Below are positions 33,874-45,932 of a DNA stretch of 64,000 nucleotides, piece after piece. A program made the position numbers and the translations under genes. The notes under the pieces are model-generated. The model saw nothing but the letters and a program-made list of their open reading frames with translations, searched no databases and was not told the origin of the DNA. The DNA is taken from the NCBI GenBank assembly GCA_902593905.1, contig CACJKF010000001.1, forward strand, positions 1-64,000. Reading direction: 5' to 3'. The DNA comes from an uncultured Pelagibacteraceae bacterium. GTDB lineage: Bacteria; Pseudomonadota; Alphaproteobacteria; Pelagibacterales; Pelagibacteraceae. Within the stretch, counting starts at the first letter, position 1; every line of letters starts with the position of its first letter.

Positions 33874-34413
33874 ATGGCAAGTATCCAAAAAAAATACGTT
33901 GGGTTATTAGGTGGCAGTTTTGACCCTGCACATAAGGGACACTTGGGTATATCAAAAATTGCTATAAGAAAACTAAAATTGAATAAAATTTACTGGATAA
34001 TTACAAAAAAAAATCCCTTTAAAAATAAAACTTTTTATTCCTTAGATGAAAGAATAAAATATGCGAAAAAACTAACTAAAACTCAAAAGAAAATTAAAAT
34101 TATTTATCTAGAAACTTTTATTAAATCTTCAAGAACTATTGATGTGATAAATTTTTTTATAAAAAAAAAGAAAATCAAAAATATGTTCTTTATAATTGGA
34201 TCTGATAATTTAATAAGATTTCATAAGTGGAAAAGCTGGAAAAAAATAGTAAAATTGGTAAAATTAGTTGTTTTTTCTAGAAGAGGATATGATAGAAAGG
34301 GAATGAAATCAACTGTGGCTAAATATTTTAAAAATAGAATTATCTTAATCGAGAATAAGCCAATATCTATATCGTCAACACAATTAAAAAAGCAGGCAAA
34401 ACTCAAGATTTAA
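33874..34413 (+). CDS. nadD: Nicotinate-nucleotide adenylyltransferase
   Basis: 179 residues. The nucleotidyltransferase motif GGSFDPAHKGH (HxGH as HKGH, 20-23) and the late ISSTQLKKQ motif are characteristic of NadD, which joins nicotinate mononucleotide and ATP in NAD synthesis. A further core block is IGSDNLIRFHKWKSWKKI. Its stop overlaps the rsfS start by one base. Confidence 0.93.
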   Translation: MASIQKKYVGLLGGSFDPAHKGHLGISKIAIRKLKLNKIYWIITKKNPFKNKTFYSLDERIKYAKKLTKTQKKIKIIYLETFIKSSRTIDVINFFIKKKKIKNMFFIIGSDNLIRFHKWKSWKKIVKLVKLVVFSRRGYDRKGMKSTVAKYFKNRIILIENKPISISSTQLKKQAKLKI

Positions 34414-34760
34414 TGGAAATTACTGATATTAAAAATAATATTGAAAAGATATTAGATGATAATAAAGCTAAAAATATTACATGCATTAACCTTAAAAATA
34501 AATCTTACATAGCTGACTATATGATTATAGCCTCAGGAACATCATCTAGACATCTTCAAGCATTATCTGAAATTCTTGTAAGCGAACTTAAGAAAATTGG
34601 ATTGGATAATTGTAGAATAGAGGGAAGAGATAGTAGTGAATGGAAATTAGTTGATACTCAAGACGTAATAGTTCATATATTTCATCCTGAAAAAAGAGAA
34701 TTTTATGATTTAGAAAAAATGTGGTCAGAAGAAATTCCAAAAGAAAAGGCAATGATATGA
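34413..34760 (+). CDS. rsfS: Ribosome silencing factor (RsfS/Iojap family)
   Basis: 115 residues. DYMIIASGTSSRHLQALSE and GRDSSEWKLVDTQDVIVHIF followed by REFYDLEKMW are the family signature. It binds L14 and blocks subunit joining in starvation. In alphaproteobacteria the next gene is normally rlmH; here it directly overlaps the ctpA start by 4 bases (ATGA), so rlmH is not at this locus. Confidence 0.95.
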   Translation: MEITDIKNNIEKILDDNKAKNITCINLKNKSYIADYMIIASGTSSRHLQALSEILVSELKKIGLDNCRIEGRDSSEWKLVDTQDVIVHIFHPEKREFYDLEKMWSEEIPKEKAMI

Positions 34761-35893
34761 AGAAAATCCTAGTTTTATTTATTTTTCTCTTTCACCTATT
34801 ATCTGTGCCTTCTTATTCAAAAAATGATCTTTATGAAAAGATAGATCTTTTTAGCGAAGTTTTAGAGAATATAAAAAAAGATTATGTAGATGATGTTGAT
34901 CAAACTGAAATGATGGATTCTGCGATAAATGGAGTTCTTCAATCTCTTGATCCGTATTCAGCATATATGAGCCCTGAGCTTTTTAAAGAAATGCAAACTG
35001 ACACTAGAGGTGAATTTGGTGGGTTAGGTATCGAGATTGGCATGGAAGCCGGAGTGGTAAAAGTAATTTCTCCAATAGATGATACTCCAGCAGCAAAAGC
35101 TGGCATTAAAGCTGGAGACTACATTGTTAAAATTGGAAAAGAACAAGTGCAAGGCAAGTCTTTATTAGAGGCGGTAAAATTAATGAGAGGCCCGGTAGGG
35201 ACGTCTATAGATCTTACAGTAAGACGTAAAAATGTTAAAAAACCTTTAAACTTCAAAATTGTAAGAAAAATAATCGAAGTTCAATCTGTAAGCTCTAAAA
35301 TAATTGGCAATGAAAAAAATTTAGCTTACATTAGACTGAAATCCTTTAATGAAAACAGTGATAAACAATTTTTAAAATCTATTAAAAAATTTGAAACAAA
35401 ATCAAAAATTAAAGGTTATGTCTTAGATCTAAGAAATAATCCGGGTGGTCTATTAACTCAAGCGATAAATATTTCAGATTTTTTTTTAGAGGACGGAGAA
35501 ATAGTATCGACTAAAGGCAGAAAAGTCTCTGAAACAAGAAAATTTTTTGCTAGAAAAGGAGATGAAATTAAAGGAAAACCTATAGTGGTTTTAATTAATA
35601 ATGGGTCGGCATCAGCAGCAGAAATATTTGCAGGTGCTTTAAAAGATCATAAGAGAGCAATTATCTTAGGTGAAAATTCTTACGGCAAAGGATCAGTTCA
35701 ATCAATTATTCCTTTAAGAAATGGAGGTGGAATGAGACTGACTATTTCCAAATACTATCTGCCGTCAGGTAAATCTATTTCTGAGGTTGGTGTCATTCCA
35801 GATATTCTAGTAGAGGAAAAAGGCAACGATTTCAGTATAAATTCTGATAAAGATAATCAGTTGAATTACGCAATAAAACTTTTTAGTTCTTAA
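34757..35893 (+). CDS. ctpA: C-terminal processing peptidase (CtpA, S41 family)
   Basis: 378 residues from ATG 34757. A signal peptide (KKILVLFIFLFHLLSVPSYS) exports it. PDZ domain (SPIDDTPAAKAGIKAGDYIV) at about 90-150, then the S41 protease domain with the catalytic Ser in NNGSASAAEIFAG and Lys in NSYGKGSVQS. An upstream in-frame ATG at 34721 inside rsfS gives a non-signal extension and is rejected. CtpA cleaves periplasmic or outer-membrane protein ends. It overlaps rsfS by four bases. Confidence 0.95.
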   Translation: MKKILVLFIFLFHLLSVPSYSKNDLYEKIDLFSEVLENIKKDYVDDVDQTEMMDSAINGVLQSLDPYSAYMSPELFKEMQTDTRGEFGGLGIEIGMEAGVVKVISPIDDTPAAKAGIKAGDYIVKIGKEQVQGKSLLEAVKLMRGPVGTSIDLTVRRKNVKKPLNFKIVRKIIEVQSVSSKIIGNEKNLAYIRLKSFNENSDKQFLKSIKKFETKSKIKGYVLDLRNNPGGLLTQAINISDFFLEDGEIVSTKGRKVSETRKFFARKGDEIKGKPIVVLINNGSASAAEIFAGALKDHKRAIILGENSYGKGSVQSIIPLRNGGGMRLTISKYYLPSGKSISEVGVIPDILVEEKGNDFSINSDKDNQLNYAIKLFSS

Positions 35894-35896
35894 TTT

Positions 35897-36367
35897 ATGA
35901 ATAAGCAAAGACTGCCTATGCGAATTGGTGTAGGGGTAATCATATTAAATAAAAATAATGAGATTTTTGTTGGAAAAAGAAAAGATAATCCAATTGATAA
36001 ATGGCAAATGCCTCAGGGTGGAGTAGATAATGGAGAAAGTTATTTATTAGCTATGAGAAGAGAACTTTTAGAAGAAACAAGTATTAAAAGTATAAAGGTT
36101 GTAAAAGAAATAGAAGGTTTTTTTGAATATGAACTACCAAATAATTTGATTGGCATCATATGGAAAGGTAAATATAGAGGTCAGAAACAAAAGTGGTTCA
36201 TCGCAAAATTTATTGGTAATGAAAAGGAAATTAATCTTAAAACTAAGGTTCCAGAATTTATTGAATGGAAATGGATTTTACCAGACGAGTTACCTAATGT
36301 GATAGTTGATTTTAAGAGAAACATGTATCTTAAGCTTTTAAAAGATATTAAAAAATTTATAAACTAA
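35897..36367 (+). CDS. rppH: RNA pyrophosphohydrolase (Nudix)
   Basis: 156 residues. The Nudix box is GGVDNGESYLLAMRRELLEE followed by TSI; its REUXEEXGU end reads RELLEETSI, with Ser in place of the usual Gly. MPQGGVD and the WKGKYRGQKQKWFIAKF block are specific to RppH/Nudix IalA proteins, which remove pyrophosphate from mRNA 5' ends and trigger decay. The 3' end overlaps the convergent atpC by 11 bases. Confidence 0.92.
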   Translation: MNKQRLPMRIGVGVIILNKNNEIFVGKRKDNPIDKWQMPQGGVDNGESYLLAMRRELLEETSIKSIKVVKEIEGFFEYELPNNLIGIIWKGKYRGQKQKWFIAKFIGNEKEINLKTKVPEFIEWKWILPDELPNVIVDFKRNMYLKLLKDIKKFIN

Positions 36368-36745
36368 TATTTTTTAAAGTTTCTATTTTATATGATAATT
36401 GATATCTTTCTTTATCCGTAATCTCAGGTTCTTTTAGTTTTGTCTCAGCATCATCTAAAAGAATTTTCAGCTCATTCTTATCTATTGTTTTCAATTCCTT
36501 TGCTGTTGATGTTAGAATTAAAAGATTATTATTTGAAAATTCTACTGTTCCGTCTTCAACAAAAAAATTCTTTTCGGTATCATCTGTAATTTTAATTATG
36601 CCTGGTCTTAAAAATGTTATCAGATCAATATGACCTTTGAGAATACCCATTTCACCTTCAAAAGAAGGAATTACTACTTCCATAGCGCTAGTTTTAATGA
36701 TTAAATTATCTGGTGAGATTATTTCTAAAGTAAATTTTTCAGACA

Positions 36746-36746
<1 letters not shown>
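36357..36746 (-). CDS. atpC: ATP synthase F1 subunit epsilon
   Basis: 129 residues. The beta-sandwich opening FTLEIISPDNLI and the block VIPSFEGEMGILKGHIDLIT are the family signature; the C-terminal helical hairpin is present. Regulatory and coupling subunit of the F1 rotor. Last gene of the operon, starts one base from the atpD stop; ends inside the convergent rppH gene. Confidence 0.95.
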
Positions 36747-39044
<2,298 letters not shown>

Positions 39045-39045
<1 letters not shown>

Positions 39046-40574
39046 TATTTTTGTCCTTTTTTAAACTCTTCAATCAATTGAGTAAGAAGCTTTTCCATAT
39101 TTTCTTCTAATTTTCCGGTAGTTTGGATTGCTTCTATGATTTCGGTTTTTTCGGATTTTATTTTTTCAATAATATCTTTTTCAAATTTTTTAATTGAGCC
39201 TAATTCAATGTCATCTAGATATCCTCTTACTCCGGTAAATACTGATATAACTTGCTCTGCTACAGTCATAGGAGAATATTGATCTTGTTTTAAGAGTTCC
39301 GTAAGTTTAGCTCCTCTATTGAGCAGTTTTTGAGTTGAAGCATCAAGATCAGATCCAAATTGAGCAAAAGCTGCCATTTCTCTATATTGAGCTAATTCTA
39401 ATTTAATTGAGCCAGCAACTTTTTTCATCGCTTTGGTCTGAGCAGCTGAACCAACTCTGGATACAGACAAACCAACATTAACTGCTGGTCTTATGCCTTG
39501 ATTAAATAATTCAGTTTCTAAAAAAATTTGTCCATCTGTAATTGATATAACATTAGTTGGAATATAGGCGGAAACATCGCCAGCTTGAGTTTCAATTATA
39601 GGTAAAGCAGTTAATGAACCTCCTCCACTTTTTTCGTTCAACTTTGCTGCACGCTCTAATAACCTACTATGTAAATAAAATACATCTCCGGGATATGCTT
39701 CTCTACCTGGTGGTCTTCTTAATAATAATGACATCTGTCTATATGCTACAGCTTGTTTAGACAGATCGTCGTAAACAATTAATGCATGCATGCCGTTATC
39801 ACGGAAATATTCTCCAATGGTGCATCCAGTATATGGAGCTAAAAATTGCAAAGGAGCAGAGTCTGATGCAGTGGCGGCAACTATCGTAGTATACTTTAAT
39901 GCCCCAGCTTCCTCTAAAGTTTTTGTTATCTGGGCAACAGTTGAACGCTTTTGGCCTATTGCTACATAAACACAATATAATTTTTTTTTTTCATCGGAGG
40001 ACTCGTTTATTTTTTTTTGATTGATAATTGCATCTATAGCAACAGCTGTTTTACCAGTTTGTCTATCTCCAATAATTAATTCTCTTTGTCCTCTTCCAAT
40101 AGGTATGAGCGAGTCTATAGATTTCAAACCTGTTTGCATCGGCTCGTTAACTGATTGTCTAGGAATAATACCAGGAGCTTTCACCTCAACACGCTTTCTA
40201 TTTTTAGCTGAAAGTGAGCCTTTGCCATCAATTGGATTACCCAATCCATCTACAACTCTTCCTAAGAGTTCCTTACCAACTGGAACATCTACTATTGCGT
40301 TAGTTCTTTTAATAGTATCACCTTCTTTAATATTCCTATCGTCACCAAAAATTACAACACCAACATTATCGTTTTCCAAGTTAAGAGCCATTCCCTTTGA
40401 ACCATCTTCAAATTCAACCATCTCACCTGCTTGGACATTGTCTAATCCATAAACTCTGGCAATACCATCGCCAACTGATAAAACTTTTCCGATCTCTGAG
40501 ACTTCTGCTTTTTCACCAAAATTTTTAATTTGGTCTTTTAATAATTTAGTTACTTCTGAAGGATTAATAGTCAT
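39045..40574 (-). CDS. atpA: ATP synthase F1 subunit alpha
   Basis: 509 residues. P-loop [15 protein letters not shown] at about 170-184, [18 protein letters not shown], and the arginine finger region [15 protein letters not shown] are conserved. A short Lys-rich insert ([13 protein letters not shown]) after the P-loop domain is an alphaproteobacterial trait; its coding DNA contains an uninterrupted 11-A run. Binds nucleotide at non-catalytic sites. Confidence 0.98.
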
Positions 40575-40575
40575 T

Positions 40576-41133
40576 TCAGTTTTCTATCATCGCTTGTTCG
40601 AATTTTTTTAATTTATTTTTGATTGAAGTATCAATCATAAAACTTCCAAGTTGCAGTTTTAAACCTCCAATTAAATCTTTATCTACTTTATAATCAAATT
40701 TTATAATTGATCCCATTGAGTCAGATAAATCTTTACTGATTTTATCAAGATCAGTTTTGGATAGCTCTTTAGAAGAAATTAATGAAGCTTTCACTTCCCC
40801 TCTTTTCCTAGAACAAATATTTAAAAAAGTTTCAAAAATTTTATTAACAAAAAAAATTCTTTTTTTTTCAATAAGTAATAGAAAAAAATTTTTTAAGTTC
40901 TTCGAAAAATCAAGTTTATCAGCTATCAGATTTATTGCTATTTTTTGCTGACTTATGCTCTGTGTAGGATCTTTCATAAAATTATTAATTTCCGGGCTTG
41001 ATAGTAAAAGAGATTGAAAATTCTTTATATTATTTTCTGTTTTGTCCAGATCTTCATTTTCATTAGAAACCTCAAATAAAGCACGAGAATACCTTTCTGA
41101 AGTTTCAGTTGAGAAAGATTTGTTTGTGCTCAT
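40576..41133 (-). CDS. atpH: ATP synthase F1 subunit delta
   Basis: 185 residues. [17 protein letters not shown] and the late [20 protein letters not shown] block identify the delta/OSCP stator subunit, which clamps F1 to the b subunits. First gene of the F1 operon; the membrane (F0) genes are not in the window, typical of alphaproteobacteria where F0 lies elsewhere. Followed by atpA after one base. Confidence 0.95.
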   Translation of the reverse strand: MSTNKSFSTETSERYSRALFEVSNENEDLDKTENNIKNFQSLLLSSPEINNFMKDPTQSISQQKIAINLIADKLDFSKNLKNFFLLLIEKKRIFFVNKIFETFLNICSRKRGEVKASLISSKELSKTDLDKISKDLSDSMGSIIKFDYKVDKDLIGGLKLQLGSFMIDTSIKNKLKKFEQAMIEN

Positions 41134-41158
41134 TTTTAGTTGTCAGAATTAAAGTGAA

Positions 41159-41188
41159 ATTATGTTGAGGTCGTACCATAAGTGTAAA
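41159..41188 (-). promoter_or_regulatory. Candidate promoter of the F1 ATP synthase operon
   Basis: On the minus strand TTTACA (41188-41183) and CATAAT (41164-41159), spacer 18 bases (5/6 and 5/6). It fits in the 80-base gap between priA and atpH and gives a leader of about 20 bases. Confidence 0.5.
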
Positions 41189-41213
41189 ACTTGATCAAGT
41201 TGCCAATTTTAAC

Positions 41214-43157
41214 TTACGCAAAGTTGATAGGATCAACATCAACCGTAAGTTTTATTTTTGATGAGATTTTAAGCCCATTTAGAACATTTGCGATTTTTTT
41301 TTGCATTATAAACCGATTATTAAACCTTATTAGCAATCTTGATCTAAAATTTTTTTTGATCTTTAGCAACGGTGAGTCCACCGGTCCTAAAACCTCTAAT
41401 TCATTTATTTTATTTAATTTCATTTTAATTTCTCTAGCTCCTTGTAAACTTAAACTTCTATCCTTCGAAGAAACAATTACCGCAACAAGTCTAATAAAGG
41501 GGGGTAAATTATTTTTTTCTCTTAATAAAAGTTCATTTCTAAGGAGTTTTTCGGAATGATTTTTTATCAATTCTTGAAGAGTTAGGTCTTGTGGATCTAA
41601 TGTTTGATAAATAACTAAAGACTCAGAGCTAAATCTGCCAGCTCTTCCACTTAATTGATGGTATAATTGAATATTTTTTTCTGTTGTTCTTAAGTCATAA
41701 CCTCTACCAGAAAAATCTGCATCAATTACAACTATACAGTTTAGTTTTGGAAAATTAAAACCTTTTGAAATCATTTGAGTGCCAATCAAAATATCTATTT
41801 TTTTTTCTTTAATATCTTTAAACATATTTTTAGTTTTTTCTTTTGAATTTAAATAATCACTTGAAAATATACTAATTTTTTTGCCTGGAAATAATTCTTT
41901 TGCTTCCTCATAAATTTTTTCAACTCCAGGTCCATACATAATAAACTCACATTTTTCATCTTTTTTACATTTTATATTTAAATCTTTTTCTAACGAACAA
42001 TGATGACAAATTGCTTTATTTTTTATTTTGTGAAATGTTAAGTATAATGAACAATTAGAGCAAACATATTTATATGCACATTTTCTACAAATTAAATAAG
42101 GGGCAAATCCTCTTCTATTAATGAAAAACAAAACTTGATCTCCATTATTTAAATATTTTTTAACTAAATCTGTTGTCTGGTGAGCAATGTATTTATTTTT
42201 AGCTTTGTCTATTTTTAAATTGATTATCTTTGTGTTTGGTAGAGGATAATTATCAAACCTTTTTAAAATTTTTATGTGCCTATACTTTTTGTTGTAAATA
42301 TTTTTAAAAGTTTCAATTGAAGGAACAGATGTTACAAGATGAATTGGAATTTTTTCAAAACTCGCCCTTGATATAGCCATATCTCTTGCATTATAAATAA
42401 CTCCTTCGTCCTGCTTATAAGATGCGTCGTGCTCTTCATCGACTATAATTATTCCAAGATTTTTGAAGGGTAAAAGTAAAGCTGATCTTGCTCCTACCAA
42501 TATTTTTATCTTATTATTTATTAATCCTTTCCAAATTATTCTTTTTTGTTTTGGAGTAATTTTTGAATGCCATACTGCAGGTTCGTAACCAAAAAAATCT
42601 GCAAATCTTAATTTAAAATCATTTGTTAAAAAAATTTCAGGCAATAAAACAAGTGCTTGTTTATTTTTTTGAATAATCTTTTTTATCCTCTCAAAATAAA
42701 CTAAAGTTTTTCCTGATCCTGTAGTTCCTTGTAAAACTGATACATCAAATTTGTTATTAATTTTTTCAAGAAATTTTAATGCCTCTAATTGTTCATTATT
42801 TAATTTGTACAAACTAATTTTTGTTTTTTTTGGTTCAATTTGATTATCCTCTTTTTTTAAAAATTTATTTATTCCTCCTATTGCCATTTTTAAAACAAGT
42901 CCGATAGGAACTATGTTATAGGACGAAAACCATTCAATATAATCAATCATACTCTTATCAATAGAATATTCGGTTTTCTTAATTATATTTTTAATCTTTA
43001 AATTGCTCGGTTCTTGATAATTATTTTTCCAAATTACGCCTATTTCTTTTTTTGATCCAAAAGGAACTTCGACTAAATCTCCAACTTTGGTCTGTAATTT
43101 AGAATTATACGTAAATGGAAAATTAAATATTTTAGGCAACAAAACTTGTGCTTTCAT
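41214..43157 (-). CDS. priA: Replication restart helicase PriA
   Basis: 647 residues, shorter than E. coli PriA (about 730). N-terminal DNA-binding part, then a superfamily 2 helicase: LQGTTGSGKTLVYF (Walker A), VDEEHDASYKQ (motif II), QMISKGFNFPKL, and LSGRAGRFS (motif VI). The zinc region has CRKCAYKYVCSNC and CHHC as expected, but the last pair reads CKKDEKC (Cx5C) where E. coli has CPSC (Cx2C). Reloads the replisome at stalled forks. It starts 28 bases from the lpd stop. Confidence 0.93.
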   Translation of the reverse strand: MKAQVLLPKIFNFPFTYNSKLQTKVGDLVEVPFGSKKEIGVIWKNNYQEPSNLKIKNIIKKTEYSIDKSMIDYIEWFSSYNIVPIGLVLKMAIGGINKFLKKEDNQIEPKKTKISLYKLNNEQLEALKFLEKINNKFDVSVLQGTTGSGKTLVYFERIKKIIQKNKQALVLLPEIFLTNDFKLRFADFFGYEPAVWHSKITPKQKRIIWKGLINNKIKILVGARSALLLPFKNLGIIIVDEEHDASYKQDEGVIYNARDMAISRASFEKIPIHLVTSVPSIETFKNIYNKKYRHIKILKRFDNYPLPNTKIINLKIDKAKNKYIAHQTTDLVKKYLNNGDQVLFFINRRGFAPYLICRKCAYKYVCSNCSLYLTFHKIKNKAICHHCSLEKDLNIKCKKDEKCEFIMYGPGVEKIYEEAKELFPGKKISIFSSDYLNSKEKTKNMFKDIKEKKIDILIGTQMISKGFNFPKLNCIVVIDADFSGRGYDLRTTEKNIQLYHQLSGRAGRFSSESLVIYQTLDPQDLTLQELIKNHSEKLLRNELLLREKNNLPPFIRLVAVIVSSKDRSLSLQGAREIKMKLNKINELEVLGPVDSPLLKIKKNFRSRLLIRFNNRFIMQKKIANVLNGLKISSKIKLTVDVDPINFA

Positions 43158-43185
43158 ATAATAATAGTATTAGAAAAAAATTTAA

Positions 43186-44586
43186 TTAAAAATGAATTGG
43201 TCTTTTATCAACAGCTAATGCTGCTTCCTTAATTGCCTCTGTGTGAGTGGGATGTGCATGACAAGTCCTAGCTATATCTTCGGCGCTTGCACCAAATTCC
43301 ATAGCTAAAGCCATTTCAGCGATCATATCTCCGCAATGAGGTCCAATGATATGAACACCTAATACTTTGTCTGTTTTGCTATCAGCTAAAATTTTTACAA
43401 ACCCCTCTGTTTCGTTGTTAACCTTAGCTCGAGAATTAGCTAAAAAGGGAAATTTTCCGACTTTATATAGTTTATTTTCCTCTTTAAGTTGTTCCTCGGT
43501 TTTGCCTACTGTTGCTACCTCTGGTGAGGTATAAATAACTCCTGGTATAACATCATAATTTACATGTCCTGCTTGACCAGCTAAAATTTCCGCTACTGCT
43601 ATCCCTTCCTCCTCAGCTTTGTGTGCTAACATAGGTCCTTTGATTACATCGCCAATTGCATAAATATTATTTACGGACGTTTGCAACTTGTCGTTAACTT
43701 CAATTCTACCTTTGTTGTCCTTTTTTATACCTATTTTTGAAAGATTAAGCCCTTCAGTGTATGGCTTTCTTCCGACTGAAACCAAAACTTTATCCACTTC
43801 TAATGTTTCTTCTTTTGAACTCTTAATATCTGTATAATTTATTAATACGTTTGTACCAGAGTTTTTTACTGAATTAACTTTCGAACCCATTTTAAATTTA
43901 ATACCCTGCTTGATTAAAATTTTTTTAAATTCATTTGAAATCTCTCTATCCATTCCTGGTGTGATATATTCGAGATATTCTAAAACAGTAACTTCTGAAC
44001 CCAACCTAGACCATACAGATCCCATCTCTAAACCTATGTAGCCGCCACCAATAACGGCTAATTTCTTCGGAACTTTTTTAAGAGATAGTGCTCCAGTTGA
44101 TGATATTATATTTTCTTCGTCTATTTCAATCCCTGGTAAAGATGAAACTTCAGATCCTGTTGCAATAACAATATTTTTAGATTTATATTCTGTTTTTTTA
44201 TTATTATCATAAACTACTATATTGTTTTTAGACAGCAAAACTCCTTTTCCTTTAATATAAGTTACCTTATTTTTTTTAAACAAAAATTCTACTCCTTTGG
44301 TTAAAACCTGAATCGATTTATTTTTGTTAGACATCATTTTTTCAATATTGAGTTTTAATCCATTTATCTCAATACCTTGATTGACAAAATCTTTCTTAGC
44401 TTTATGGAAATTTTCTGATAGATTTAAAAGACTTTTTGAAGGAATACATCCTACGTTCAAGCATGTTCCTCCCAGTGCTCCTCTAGATTCTACACAAGCT
44501 GTCTTTAAGCCTAGTTGTGCTGCTCTAATTGCACATACGTAACCACCAGGACCACCACCTATTACTACTAAATCAAAATTATCCAT
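43186..44586 (-). CDS. lpd: Dihydrolipoyl dehydrogenase (E3)
   Basis: 466 residues, pyridine nucleotide-disulfide oxidoreductase. FAD motif VIGGGPGGYVCAIRAAQLG, redox disulfide C42/C47 in GGTCLNVGCIPSKSLL, NAD motif VIGGGYIGLEMGSVW, and C-terminal catalytic H445/E450 in CHAHPTHTEAIKEA. It reoxidises the lipoyl arm of SucB, and as the only E3 gene in view it is the likely E3 for the AceF complex too. It follows sucB after 2 bases. Confidence 0.97.
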   Translation of the reverse strand: MDNFDLVVIGGGPGGYVCAIRAAQLGLKTACVESRGALGGTCLNVGCIPSKSLLNLSENFHKAKKDFVNQGIEINGLKLNIEKMMSNKNKSIQVLTKGVEFLFKKNKVTYIKGKGVLLSKNNIVVYDNNKKTEYKSKNIVIATGSEVSSLPGIEIDEENIISSTGALSLKKVPKKLAVIGGGYIGLEMGSVWSRLGSEVTVLEYLEYITPGMDREISNEFKKILIKQGIKFKMGSKVNSVKNSGTNVLINYTDIKSSKEETLEVDKVLVSVGRKPYTEGLNLSKIGIKKDNKGRIEVNDKLQTSVNNIYAIGDVIKGPMLAHKAEEEGIAVAEILAGQAGHVNYDVIPGVIYTSPEVATVGKTEEQLKEENKLYKVGKFPFLANSRAKVNNETEGFVKILADSKTDKVLGVHIIGPHCGDMIAEMALAMEFGASAEDIARTCHAHPTHTEAIKEAALAVDKRPIHF

Positions 44587-44588
44587 AT

Positions 44589-45932
44589 TTAGATATTTAA
44601 AAAAAGTCTTTTTGGTTGCTCTAAAGACTCTTTAACAATTTTTAAAAATGAAACAGCTTCTTTCCCATCAATTATTCTATGGTCATAGGATAAAGCCAGA
44701 TACATCACAGGTCGAACCTCAATATTTCCGTTTATTACAATTGGTCTTTGAACAATATTATGCATTCCTAGAACAGCAGATTGAGGTGGATTTAGTATTG
44801 GTGTAGAAAGCATTGAGCCATAGATCCCTCCGTTGGTAATTGTAAAGGTTCCACCTTGTAGATCTTCAATAGTAATCTTACCGTCTCGTGCCTTTTGACC
44901 TAAATCACCAATATTTTTTTCTATATCGGCAAAGGACATCTCATCAGTTTTTCTTAAAACAGGAACAACTAAACCTCTGTCGGTTCCAACTGCTATACTT
45001 ATGTTATAATAATTTTTATAAACTATTTCATCTCCTTGTATTTCTGCATTTATTGAGGGATAATTTTTTAATCCTATCACACAAGCCTTTACAAAAAATG
45101 ACATAAACCCTAGTTTTACTCCATAATTATTTTGAAATTCATCTTTATATTGATTTCTCATAGAAATAACATCTGTCATATCGACTTCATTGAATGTTGT
45201 GAGCATGGCAGCGTTTTCTTGAGCTTCTTTAAGTCTTTTTGCAATGGTAAGTCTAAGTCTAGTCATTTTAACTCTTTCCTCAGGTCCATGTTTTAATTTT
45301 CTTTCTGATGGTGATGGCTTAGAGCCCATTAAACTCATAATATCTTCTTTTAAAATCACTCCATTTTTTCCTGTTCCAGAAATTTTATTTAAATCTACAT
45401 TTGCTTCATTTGCCATTTTACGTGCGGCCGGAGATATTTTTGTCTCTGTTTGGAATTTCGATGTTTTTTTTAAAATTTTATCATCAGTGTGAAATTCATT
45501 TAAAATTAAAGGTTCGTCGTCGTCATTTAAACTTTCTTCTTCCAATTTTAGAACAGGTTCATTAAACTTTGGCTTATTTATTTTTTTTGAAGATAGTTTT
45601 TTTTCCTCATTAAATAATTTTGGTTCTTTTTTAATTTGCTTTTTAGGAGGGTTATATTTTTTTATTTCTTTGGGACTGTCTGCCTCTGGATTTGAGTTGC
45701 TGCTTATAGTTCCAAGTAATGATCCAACATTAACTGTCTCACCTTCTTTAACTGCGATATTTCCGAGAATTCCATTTGAGGGTGAAGGTACCTCAATATT
45801 TACTTTGTCGGTTTCCAACTCAACTATTGGCTCATCAGCTAAAACTTTATCTCCTTGTGATTTAAGCCATTTTGATACTGTTGCCTCAGTGACTGACTCA
45901 CCTAGTGTTGGTACTGTGATTTTTTCTGACAT
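44589..45932 (-). CDS. sucB: Dihydrolipoyllysine-residue succinyltransferase (E2 of 2-oxoglutarate dehydrogenase)
   Basis: 447 residues. One lipoyl domain (lipoyl K43 in [16 protein letters not shown]), a long Lys/Glu/Pro linker, a peripheral-subunit binding domain ([20 protein letters not shown]) near 170-205, and the acyltransferase domain ending in [13 protein letters not shown] (H418, D422). [20 protein letters not shown] is the succinyltransferase signature. Overlaps nothing; sucA stop is adjacent. Confidence 0.96.
   Translation of the reverse strand: MSEKITVPTLGESVTEATVSKWLKSQGDKVLADEPIVELETDKVNIEVPSPSNGILGNIAVKEGETVNVGSLLGTISSNSNPEADSPKEIKKYNPPKKQIKKEPKLFNEEKKLSSKKINKPKFNEPVLKLEEESLNDDDEPLILNEFHTDDKILKKTSKFQTETKISPAARKMANEANVDLNKISGTGKNGVILKEDIMSLMGSKPSPSERKLKHGPEERVKMTRLRLTIAKRLKEAQENAAMLTTFNEVDMTDVISMRNQYKDEFQNNYGVKLGFMSFFVKACVIGLKNYPSINAEIQGDEIVYKNYYNISIAVGTDRGLVVPVLRKTDEMSFADIEKNIGDLGQKARDGKITIEDLQGGTFTITNGGIYGSMLSTPILNPPQSAVLGMHNIVQRPIVINGNIEVRPVMYLALSYDHRIIDGKEAVSFLKIVKESLEQPKRLFLNI

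Noticed and set aside
39981-39991. Run of 11 T (11 A on coding strand) in atpA as a possible frameshift
   Set aside because: The AtpA frame is intact on both sides and the Lys-rich insert is usual for alphaproteobacteria.
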